Shown one piece after another: positions 8,415-15,062 of a DNA stretch of 20,531 nt; position 1 is the stretch's first letter; each line of letters starts with the position of its first letter. The position numbers were made by a program, and so were the translations under genes. The stretch is from JBDLID01 sp039715055 (GTDB lineage Bacteria; Desulfobacterota; Desulfobulbia; Desulfobulbales; Desulfocapsaceae): contig JBDLID010000049.1 of NCBI GenBank assembly GCA_039715055.1, positions 1 through 20,531 on the forward strand. The letters are read 5' to 3'. The notes beneath the pieces are model-generated. The model saw only the letters and a list, made by a program, of their open reading frames with translations, was not told where the DNA came from and did not search any database.

Positions 8415-9071
8415 ATGAAAACTGAAACAATCATGGTCATTGACGATGACCGGGATCTGCGTGAGAGTATTGTCGAAATTCTTGAGGATAACGATTTTAC
8501 GGTAACCGGCTGTGATTCAGCGGAAACCGCCCTGCAGAAAATCAAATTCCAGGTTCCGCGTCTTGTCATTGTAGACAACATGATGCCCGGTATGGGAGGG
8601 ATGGTTCTCATACCGCTTTTTAAAAAAGACTATCCCGGGATCAGAATCATCATGATCACGGCCTTTTCAACCGTTGATAATGCGGTGGAGGCAATGAAAA
8701 TCGGTGCTGATGATTATCTCGCCAAACCGTTCAAGCGGGATGAACTCCTCGTTGCCGTAAAACGGAACCTGGAGGAGTTGAAATTTGAAGAGCAGTTGTC
8801 TGAATCCGGCATGGATGAGACCCTGTCCTGCCTGTCGAACCGGATCAGAAGGCAGGTTCTGGCTGCCCTGTCGAAGAAGAGGAAAATGCGTTTTATGGAT
8901 ATCACCCGGCACCTCGGAGTCAGTGATCACACCAAGGTGAATTTCCACCTGAAAAATCTCAAAGTCAACAACCTGATTTCCCAGGATGGGGAAAAAGTCT
9001 ACAGCCTCACTCAGCATGGTGCAAAAATGGTCGACTACCTGCACCTGCTTTCAAAAAAAATTTCCCCGTAA
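8415..9071 (+). CDS. Response regulator with receiver and winged-helix output domains
   Basis: The protein has 218 residues from the ATG at 8415, chosen over the in-frame TTG at 8397 because AAGG lies ten bases upstream of the ATG. The receiver domain (about 1-120) has the acidic pair in VIDDDRDLRE, phospho-acceptor Asp54 in VDNMMPGM, Thr in MITAFS and Lys104 in AKPF. The C-terminal part (about 135-205) resembles an ArsR-type winged helix, with LSNRIRRQVLAAL, MDITRHLGVSDHTKVNFHL and KNLKVNNLISQDG. It is neither a sigma-54 activator nor an OmpR or NarL type, so this output combination is less usual. A perfect 18-bp palindrome lies 22 bases after the stop, ahead of the next gene, and is a candidate target. 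Confidence 0.88.
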   Translation: MKTETIMVIDDDRDLRESIVEILEDNDFTVTGCDSAETALQKIKFQVPRLVIVDNMMPGMGGMVLIPLFKKDYPGIRIIMITAFSTVDNAVEAMKIGADDYLAKPFKRDELLVAVKRNLEELKFEEQLSESGMDETLSCLSNRIRRQVLAALSKKRKMRFMDITRHLGVSDHTKVNFHLKNLKVNNLISQDGEKVYSLTQHGAKMVDYLHLLSKKISP

Positions 9072-9093
9072 ATACAATCAGCTGCTGCAGTCT

Positions 9094-9111
9094 TGTGAAG
9101 TTTACTTCACA
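9094..9111. promoter_or_regulatory. 18-bp perfect palindrome, candidate operator
   Basis: The sequence is TGTGAAG-TTTA-CTTCACA, with 7-bp arms and a 4-bp spacer, about 120 bases upstream of the EB_dh-like gene. There is no T-run after it, so it is not an intrinsic terminator. It resembles a CRP box, but its TGTGA and TCACA are eight bases apart instead of six. A dimeric winged-helix regulator such as the product of the gene just upstream could bind it; this is inference. Confidence 0.45.
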
Positions 9112-9231
9112 GAAATCCGTCTTTTGTGAGGAACCTTTATCTGGAAGCATTCCACCATGACTCCTACACTGTAAGAGTAGAGGCCATGTCAGGTTCCAGC
9201 ACAACAAAACCCTTTAGACGGAGGAGTGTGT

Positions 9232-10260
9232 ATGAAAAAGATAACTATTCTAACCATGGCAGCTGTTTTTGGCTTCAGCGCGGCAGCTTATGGCGTGGAC
9301 CAGACTCTTATCAGCAGCAGAACCAAGGCACCAGTCATTCTCGACGGTATGGTCGACAAGGCATGGGGAGCGGCCAAACCAATCACGGTGACCGTTGATG
9401 AAACCCCCTATGAGCCGAACAACGGCTATAAGGGGATGGATGGCACAGATGTCAAAATCAAATCACTCTACGATGACAAAAATGTCTACTTCCTGGTCAC
9501 CTACAAAGATCCCACCAAAAGCCTTGAGCGTTTTCCGTGGGTCAAACAGGCTGATGCCTCCTGGAAGAAGCTGGCCAACAAGGACGACACCGGCCATGAC
9601 AACACCTACTATGAAGACAAGTTTGCCATGTTCTGGGACATCAGCGCCAAGGGTTTCAGGGAGGAAGGGTGTATGATCGCCTGTCACATGGATCAACCCG
9701 GAGACAAATCAGCCGGGCGTAAATATACCGGTGCCGCCGATGAAACCATCGACATGTGGCATGCCAAATATGTACGTTCACTGCCAATGGGCATGTTTGA
9801 TGACCAGTATGTCAACAGCAACACCGATCCCAAGAAAAATAAAAACTGGGGACGCAAGGGAGATACCGGCAAAGGCGGATACAAGAACAATGACAATGCA
9901 GCCAAATCTGCTCCGGCGTTCATGAACTTAAACGGCACCGACGCCGAAAAGTACTTCGTCATTCCCAGCAAGAAGATTCCCTTTGTGGATACCTTCAACA
10001 AAGGTGATGTCGTGCCCGGCATCTTTATCGCACCGATGCAGGGCGGTCGTGCGGACATCCTCGCCCGCAACCATTACGAAAACGGTATGTGGACCCTGGA
10101 ATTCATGCGACCCTTGAAAACCGAAGGTGAAAATTCGCAGACACAGGATGTGCAGTTCAGTGATATGGCCAGGAGCTATCCGTTCGGAGTGGCTGTGTTT
10201 GATAATTCACAGATCAATCATCTCTTTCATGTTGAGACACTTGAAATGAAGTTCAAGTAG
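9232..10260 (+). CDS. Exported ethylbenzene-dehydrogenase-like (EB_dh) haem-binding domain protein
   Basis: The 342-residue protein has a signal peptide (MKKITILTMAAVFGFSAAAYG, cleavage about residue 21). Its opening VILDGMVDKAWGAAKPITV is typical of proteins related to the haem-b gamma subunit of ethylbenzene dehydrogenase and DMSO-reductase-type enzymes. Residues 147-152 read CMIACH, a CxxxCH sequence that might bind a c-type haem in a non-standard way; several Met and His residues could serve as axial ligands. The ATG at 9232 follows a strong GGAGGAG (9220-9226), so it is preferred over the GTG at 9226. It appears monocistronic, with a strong terminator downstream. No molybdoenzyme gene is nearby, so its partner is not in this window. 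A periplasmic redox or haem-carrier role is inference. Confidence 0.78.
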   Translation: MKKITILTMAAVFGFSAAAYGVDQTLISSRTKAPVILDGMVDKAWGAAKPITVTVDETPYEPNNGYKGMDGTDVKIKSLYDDKNVYFLVTYKDPTKSLERFPWVKQADASWKKLANKDDTGHDNTYYEDKFAMFWDISAKGFREEGCMIACHMDQPGDKSAGRKYTGAADETIDMWHAKYVRSLPMGMFDDQYVNSNTDPKKNKNWGRKGDTGKGGYKNNDNAAKSAPAFMNLNGTDAEKYFVIPSKKIPFVDTFNKGDVVPGIFIAPMQGGRADILARNHYENGMWTLEFMRPLKTEGENSQTQDVQFSDMARSYPFGVAVFDNSQINHLFHVETLEMKFK

Positions 10261-10311
10261 GAGGATACACTGAAGTTTCCGTAATTGGTCAATTCGAAGT
10301 AATCCATCAGG

Positions 10312-10348
10312 GGCAGGATCTGTCAGCAAGCACAGATCCTGCCTTTTT
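10312..10348 (+). terminator. Strong intrinsic terminator after the EB_dh-like gene
   Basis: A perfect 12-bp stem, GGCAGGATCTGT (10312-10323) and its complement (10332-10343), with an 8-base loop, is followed directly by TTTTTGTTTT. It lies 51 bases after the stop codon of the plus-strand gene. No T-run exists on the opposite side, so it works for the plus strand only. Confidence 0.92.
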
Positions 10349-10354
10349 GTTTTG

Positions 10355-10504
10355 TTACTTTCTCTTTTCAGTAACCTCACAAAATTTGTTTATTTTGCCG
10401 GTATAATAGAGAGGCATAACCAGATGAATGTTATCTGTGCCGCCGACCTTACCCATAAGCTTTATGGTACAGGCAGGATCATAGTGCTTGATGTCACTGG
10501 TCAA
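10355..10504 (-). pseudogene. Short reading frame resembling the C-terminus of an unidentified protein
   Basis: On the minus strand, 49 codons read from a TTG at 10504 to a TAA at 10355-10357. The product begins LTSDIKHYDPACTIKLMGKV and ends KINKFCEVTEKRK. The composition looks protein-like, but there is no ATG and no good ribosome binding site. A TAA just upstream in the same frame separates it from another protein-like stretch (10505-10680). I think it is the 3' remnant of a decayed gene, though a very small real gene is possible. I do not recognise a family. Confidence 0.3.
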
Positions 10505-10790
10505 GCGTTACTGTTCTGAAGAACTCTCAGTCGTTGCCCGCCTCGTTTGATCCGGTTGTGAATCTGTTGTTTCGGGCCGGCTGGGGCAGTCAGGAAACGG
10601 GTTGTCGCAGTGATCACAGAGAGTGAGTGACTGCGGCAGGGGCAGGTCCGAGGTGTCGATTTTGGTATCATTGAACTGTTGCGGGATTTTTGGGCAAAGA
10701 GGTGGATGATCTGGCAGAGTTCCACCGGCGTAAAATCTTCAAAACCAGAGAATAAATGGGGTCATCTATTTCATTTATTTTCCTTTCGTT
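10505..10790 (-). pseudogene. Decayed coding remnant, frameshifted
   Basis: Read on the minus strand, protein-like pieces appear in different frames: NEIDDPIYSLV (about 10735-10770), EDFTPVELCQIIHLFAQKS (about 10685-10740) and a Cys-containing tail with SLTLCDHCDNPFPDCPSRP that stops at 10506-10508. The shifts between frames suggest a broken gene rather than chance. The family is unknown; with a transposase fragment 0.7 kb away, an insertion-sequence passenger or remnant is possible. Confidence is low because no complete domain can be recognised. Confidence 0.25.
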
Positions 10791-10842
10791 GAGATGAGAA
10801 GTACCACCTGGAACAGTCATTATGAACAAATGACAACATTCT

Positions 10843-10871
10843 TTGACACAGGAGTGTGATAGGTATATACT
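10843..10871 (+). promoter_or_regulatory. Near-consensus sigma-70 promoter for the lipoprotein gene
   Basis: The -35 box TTGACA (10843-10848) matches perfectly. It is separated by 17 bases from the -10 box TATACT (10866-10871, five of six). Transcription would start near 10878, leaving a 5' leader of about 138 bases before the ATG at 11016. I see no clear riboswitch fold in the leader. Confidence 0.75.
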
Positions 10872-11015
10872 GATTAATATGGTTAACTCCTTGTGAATAG
10901 GATCAATTAACAGTGATGAAATTTTCGTTGCGGCAGTGAGAGAGGTCTCGTTGGTGATGATATCTTTACAGGGCCCAGCCAGTCATTTTGTCATTTATCA
11001 GGAGGGGAGGGGGAG

Positions 11016-11432
11016 ATGAAATCATTTAAATTGTTACTGCTTTCAGGTCTATTGATCAGTGCTTCTTCAATACTTTCAGGATGCGACAGTGGCGGATCAG
11101 ATGGAGGAGGGTCTTCTGTTTCCTGTGACGATATCGCCGGCCAATATTATGGTTCTTTTAAAGATAACTGCGCCGGTGGATCATATGTGTCCGGTGAAAT
11201 GACCGTCTCGGTTGATGCCGAATGCTCGTTCAGCGGCAGTTCCAGTCACAGGGTCTTAATTGCAGGGTCGTTTACCAGCCGTGATGGCGGGGCGCTGCAT
11301 GGAAACGGTACTACTGACTCGTCTGGCTGCGGTGAGTTCAACATCAACTGCAACCATTCCGGGAACAGTGTAAGTTGCAGTTACAGTTACGCAAATGGCC
11401 GGGATGGTTCGTATTCAGGCCAACGCAGGTAG
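11016..11432 (+). CDS. Small Cys-rich secreted lipoprotein, hypothetical
   Basis: The 138-residue protein has a type II signal peptide: MKSF, a hydrophobic core, and a lipobox LSGC with Cys23 as the lipidation site. A Gly/Ser linker follows the Cys. The mature part is rich in Gly, Ser and Cys (about seven further Cys), with repeated motifs such as GSFTSRDGGALHGNGTTDSS and CSYSYANGRDGSYSGQ that suggest a small disulfide-stabilised beta-sheet domain. A very strong GGAGGGGAGGGGGAG ribosome site precedes the ATG. It has its own promoter at 10843-10871. The function is unknown. It stands alone between remnants of other genes, and its 3' end faces an IS91-like transposase fragment on the other strand. 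Confidence 0.72.
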   Translation: MKSFKLLLLSGLLISASSILSGCDSGGSDGGGSSVSCDDIAGQYYGSFKDNCAGGSYVSGEMTVSVDAECSFSGSSSHRVLIAGSFTSRDGGALHGNGTTDSSGCGEFNINCNHSGNSVSCSYSYANGRDGSYSGQRR

Positions 11433-11824
11433 ATTGGCTGTATGCGACAGGTTTTAAGTTTACTCTGACCTCGTTTGTTGCTGGTGTACTTTACTGACGG
11501 GAATTTTGAAAACTGTTCCCTGAGGGAGGGCATCAGTTCCACAGAGCCATCACGCGCGGTGATAAAGCTGATTATCTTCATCTCGAATCGACAGTGTGGA
11601 CAGATCTGAGGATCCGCCTCCCAGGTTTTCCTGATGCATTCCCGCCATAACGGTGGCGGGATCTTTTTAGGTTTGTATTGTGATACGTCGATGACCTCCA
11701 GCCCCTTTGCTTCCTCCTGGTCGACTTCTTCGGTAAGTCGCTGTTGTTTTACGGGTTGTCCTCTATGATCTTTGTTCATTTTTACACTTCGGAATGTCCC
11801 GTCCCGAAGTGCAAAAATGAACAA
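11387..11824 (-). pseudogene. IS91-like transposase, C-terminal fragment
   Basis: The minus-strand frame (145 codons) contains PPPLWRECIRKTWEADPQIC followed by PHCRFEMKIISFI, matching the C-terminal pattern of IS91-type (Y2) transposases, where a WxxLIxKVxExDPLxCPxCxxxM-like stretch closes the protein. The catalytic HUH and tyrosine regions are missing. The recognisable part begins around the ATG at 11778, directly at one arm of a long hairpin (11772-11824), and runs to about 11450; the rest overlaps the lipoprotein 3' end. It is a relic, not a working transposase. The family assignment is from motif memory and could be another zinc-ribbon transposase. Confidence 0.55.
11772..11824. repeat. 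21-bp inverted repeat forming a long hairpin
   Basis: The left arm TTGTTCATTTTTACACTTCGG (11772-11792) pairs with 11804-11824 with a single mismatch, separated by an 11-base spacer. It lies about 50 bases beyond the stop codon of the last gene of the minus-strand hydrogenase operon and overlaps the start of the transposase fragment. There is no T-run on either side, so it is not a classical terminator, and no flanking duplication is seen. It could be a transcript-end stabiliser, a transposon end structure or a recombination site. Confidence 0.7.
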
Positions 11825-11875
11825 GTCACCATAAAGGGTGGAAGGTTGTCAGGATATCAGAAACCCGCAGACAAC

Positions 11876-12127
11876 TCAGCCCTTTTCAGCCTCTTTTTTC
11901 ATCACGGAGAACTGGCTGGTGTCACGAATTTTTTCCGACTCCATTAGCTCAATATCCCCTCTTGTAAGATGAAAAAATCCACACGAGGGACATCTGCCGT
12001 CAAAATTTTCCCCAACAGCGCGCGCTTTCAACTCATCTATGGTCATATGGTCGATGTTTCCGCAGGCTCCTCGCGGATTTTCCGCCCTTACCTGCCTGCG
12101 CCCCTGTTTTTTCACATTGTCAGTCAT
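11876..12127 (-). CDS. Small zinc-ribbon-like protein of unknown function
   Basis: The 83-residue protein has a basic N-terminus, a single Cys at about residue 22 and a CPSC pair followed by His (RCPSCGFFHLTRGDIELMES, about 46-65), suggesting a small metal-binding knuckle. The ATG follows GGAGAGAGAAG. It starts 55 bases after the true (readthrough) end of mvhA on the same strand, with no terminator between, so it is probably the last gene of the hydrogenase operon. I do not recognise the family. A role with the hydrogenase (assembly or regulation) is suggested only by position. Confidence 0.6.
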   Translation of the reverse strand: MTDNVKKQGRRQVRAENPRGACGNIDHMTIDELKARAVGENFDGRCPSCGFFHLTRGDIELMESEKIRDTSQFSVMKKEAEKG

Positions 12128-12182
12128 CTTCTCTCTCCATAGGGTTCACTGTCTGAATCAAGTGCTTTTTTCAGAGAAACCG

Positions 12183-13631
12183 TCAGTTTTTGATTGAGTG
12201 GAGAAGCTTTCCTTCTGCATCAACAATGTCCAGTGCAAGTGGGATACCGCCATCCAGGCGGTGAGTGGCACAGGACATTCAGGGGTCGTAGGCCCTGACA
12301 GCCATCTCCACCTTGTTTAGAATCTCCTCATCGTAATTGCCGTCTTTTATGAGTGATGTGGCGGCCTGCTTGACGCTCATGTTCATCGGCCCGATATTGT
12401 GGGTTGTTCCAACAATCAGGTTGGCATCTTTAATGCAGCCGTTGTCATCCGTCGTGTAGTCATGAATAAGGGTACCGCGCGGTGCTTCAACAACACCTAC
12501 TCCCCGGCCTCCTTTTGGTTCAACCTTCGCACGGACATCGGTATCGGTAATACCTTCCCAGTTCAAGAGCTCAATGGTTCTTTCGCAGGCGTATATCAGC
12601 TCGATCAGGCGGGCATAGTGATAGAGAAGCGTTGCCTGGGCCGGCTTTCCAAACGCGTTACGAAATTCTTCCAGCGCTTCCTGGGCTCTTGGCGTAGCCA
12701 TCTGGTCGCAGACGTTAATTCGTGCGAGGGTGTTTGCCCTGTAGATTCCCTTCGGCTCATCCAGGTCAAGGGAGAATCCTTCATCCCATACCTTGGCATA
12801 CGGCATTTTTCCGTAGCTCCAGGGCTCCACATGTTCTCCAAGGTAATCGAGGTAGTCCTCTCCCTCAAAATCCACATAGCTGCCGTCCGGTTTCATCAAC
12901 CGCTGCTTGCCGTCATAGATTCTGAAAGAGCCGTCAGCACGATCAACTGTTCCCAGAAAGCCGGTTTTGATGACGCCCAGCTCTCCAATGACATCCAGAT
13001 ACTTGCTGAACACATTTTCCTTTGCAAAATCAAGGCTGAACAGGGCAAAGTCCAGTAATGTCTGACTGTCTTTCAAGAGCTCCACCCGCTCAGCTTCCAT
13101 CATCGGTTTGGAGAATCCCCCAGTGACTGCTGCAATGGGATGAATTGCCTTGCCCGCAAACCGGTCAAGCATCATCTGACCAAGCTGGCGCATCTTCACC
13201 ACTCGGGTTGCAAGCTCCGGAGCAGCATTGACAACACCGATAACATTACGCACCGAATAGTCGGCATCTGGCCCTAAAACAAAATCGGGTGCCGCCAGAA
13301 AAAAGAAGTGGAGGATTTTGTCGTTGATGTGGGCCATGACCTGCAGCAGTTCGCGAAGTCTGTGGCCTGTGGGCGTAGGGGTAACGCCGAAACAGCCGTC
13401 AACAGCCTTGTTCGACGCTGTATGATGCATCCAGGGACAGATACCGCAGATACGTGTCACGATACGCGGCACTTCCTCTGCCGGCCGCCCTTCAATGAAC
13501 TTTTCAAAACCGCGCAGCGACATCAGGCTCATGTATGCATCTTCAACGTTTCCGTCATCGTTCAGATGCACTGAGATCCGAGCATGGCCCTCAATACGGG
13601 TGACCGGTTGAATATTTAATACCTTGCTCAT
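12183..13631 (-). CDS. mvhA: Selenocysteine-containing [NiFe(Se)] hydrogenase large subunit, MvhA/VhuA type
   Basis: This is the catalytic subunit of a cytoplasmic group 3 (methyl-viologen-reducing type) hydrogenase. The N-terminal motif RICGIC (about residues 61-66) gives two nickel ligands. A plain ORF stops at the TGA at 12279-12281 after AYDP, which would remove the C-terminal ligand motif. Reading that UGA as Sec451 gives DP-U-MSCATH, the exact DPUxxCxxH motif of [NiFeSe] enzymes. The frame then runs on through RLDGGIPLALDIVDAEGKLL to a TGA at 12183-12185, 482 residues in all. The tail after the His is the expected peptide removed by a maturation protease, encoded first in this operon. 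A SECIS-like hairpin follows the UGA. The start lies one base after mvhG, with AAGGAGG inside the mvhG end. Confidence 0.92.
12246..12262 (-). promoter_or_regulatory. SECIS-like hairpin of mvhA
   Basis: On the mRNA strand a perfect 6-bp stem ACCGCC/GGCGGU encloses the loop UGGAU. It starts 17 bases after the in-frame UGA, with the loop at +23 to +27. Position, stem length and loop are identical to the mvhD hairpin, although the stem sequence differs. Confidence 0.75.
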
Positions 13632-13632
13632 C

Positions 13633-14580
13633 TTATGACTCCTCCTTCACTTTCGAACGTTTCTTTGGCCTCAGGTTGCCGTGGGCTCCGCAGAATCGCT
13701 GAATGGATCTTCGGTCGACAACGGAAGTGAAGTCTATGCCGTTACTGGCAAGAGCATTCATCATATCCAGCAATTGACTGCCTTTGGGGCGTACCGAGCC
13801 AAAACAGCCACGGCAGGGAACGCGTGCCTCGACGCAGGTTGGTACACCCCGTTTTGAGCAACCGGCTGCCGTTACCGGTCCCATGCACATGAAACCCTGT
13901 TCAAGCAGGCAACGCATTTCACTGACAGGTTTTTCCGGATCAAAGTCAGCGTTTTCAGTGAATCGTTTCACCGTTTTCACCTCCCCTTTTCCCTCTCTAC
14001 GGGTGGGGCAGGTGTCGCAGACACTTTTTGTGGGAAGAACCGGGTCTCGATTTTCCAGAAGGGACATGATCACTTCGGCAATGTGAGCAGGATTTGGCGG
14101 ACATCCTGCCAGTTGCAGGTCCACCTCAACCTTTTCATCCAGTGCATATACGCGATCAAGCAGTTTTGGGACACCCTGATCGGGCAAAGTGGCCCCAGGG
14201 TCTGTTGAGGGTGTCTGAAATACCGCATTGAAGCTCGCCCTGGAATCCTGACCATTCATGAGGGCGGGGATGCCGCCTTGTGTTGCACAGGATCCAAGGG
14301 CAACCAGCACCTTGCATTTTTTGCGCATCTCCCTAAGGACTTCAAGATGCTCCTCATTGGCGACTCCGCCGGTAACAATACCCACCACCGCTTCCGGAAT
14401 CTTCAGCTCATTTCCATCGTCACCGCATTGCCCAAAGTATTTATGATCCATAATCACAGGCGCATGCACAATATCGAGATGCTCTGTCAAGATGGGTACC
14501 AGGGCTTCACCGATATTCAGGATAGCGATTTCACATCCGGAACAGGAGCTTAACCATTCTAAAGCTGTTGTTACACCCAT
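13633..14580 (-). CDS. mvhG: [NiFe] hydrogenase small subunit, MvhG type
   Basis: The 315-residue protein carries the small-subunit iron-sulfur pattern. Near the N-terminus is LEWLSSCSGCEIAILNIGE, followed by ALGSCATQGGIPA (about residue 96), LAGCPPNP (about 158) and a set of later Cys residues (CDTCPTRR, MCMGPVTAAGCSKRG, CVEARVPCRGCFG). It relays electrons from the nickel site to MvhD. There is no twin-arginine signal, so the enzyme is cytoplasmic. AAGGAG precedes the ATG, which lies 11 bases after the mvhD stop. Unlike its three Sec-containing partners, it has no in-frame UGA. Confidence 0.92.
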   Translation of the reverse strand: MGVTTALEWLSSCSGCEIAILNIGEALVPILTEHLDIVHAPVIMDHKYFGQCGDDGNELKIPEAVVGIVTGGVANEEHLEVLREMRKKCKVLVALGSCATQGGIPALMNGQDSRASFNAVFQTPSTDPGATLPDQGVPKLLDRVYALDEKVEVDLQLAGCPPNPAHIAEVIMSLLENRDPVLPTKSVCDTCPTRREGKGEVKTVKRFTENADFDPEKPVSEMRCLLEQGFMCMGPVTAAGCSKRGVPTCVEARVPCRGCFGSVRPKGSQLLDMMNALASNGIDFTSVVDRRSIQRFCGAHGNLRPKKRSKVKEES

Positions 14581-14591
14581 ATCAGTCTCCT

Positions 14592-15008
14592 TTAAGCCGC
14601 CTCTTCTTGGTCATGGACAGGGCCGAGCTTTCTGACCCTGTCCGTCATTGTATTGACTGCTCCTACAAATTTGTCCGGTTCGGCCGAAGAGACCCAGGTG
14701 ATGGAGAACCTCTGTTCATCGTACCCAAAATCATCAAGGAGTTCGGAGATCATGGCGGAACGGGTCTGTGCTTTATAATTACCATCCAGGTAATGACATT
14801 CGCCGAGGTGTCAGCCAAGGACCATTACGCCATCGGCCCCCTGGTTGAAGGCGTCCAGAACAAATTCCGGGTGAACCATCCCTGAGCACATCACCCGGAT
14901 AATCCTCACATTGGGTGGATACTGCATCCTGGCAGTACCGGCAAGGTCGGCCGCTGCGTATGAGCACCAGTTGCAGCAGAACGCTATAATTTTCGGTTCA
15001 TAACTCAT
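14592..15008 (-). CDS. mvhD: Selenoprotein MvhD, hydrogenase/heterodisulfide reductase linker [2Fe-2S] subunit
   Basis: The reading frame starts at 15008 (MSYEPKIIAFCCNWCSYAAA), preceded by GAGGAG. It meets a TGA at 14811-14813 after GADGVMVLG, exactly where the family has the Cys of GCHPGDCHY. In the same frame the homology continues as HLGECHYLDGNYKAQTRSAM and on to a TAA at 14592-14594. With Sec66 the product has 138 residues, the normal MvhD length; without it only a 65-residue stub remains. MvhD connects the MvhAG hydrogenase to HdrA and carries a [2Fe-2S] cluster. Sec versions of this subunit (FrhD/MvhD type) are known in selenium-using anaerobes. A SECIS-like hairpin follows the UGA. 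The gene sits between hdrA (54-base gap) and mvhG (11-base gap). Confidence 0.92.
14778..14794 (-). promoter_or_regulatory. SECIS-like hairpin of mvhD
   Basis: On the mRNA strand the 6-bp stem AUUACC/GGUAAU encloses the loop UGGAU at +23 to +27 after the UGA. It has the same spacing, stem length and loop as the mvhA element. Confidence 0.75.
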
Positions 15009-15062
15009 TGCCCCACTCCTCTTGTATTAGTTATTCCAACAATGGATACCATATTGTTTCAC

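Noticed and set aside
9094..9111. CRP binding site
   Set aside because: The TGTGA and TCACA halves are separated by eight bases instead of six.
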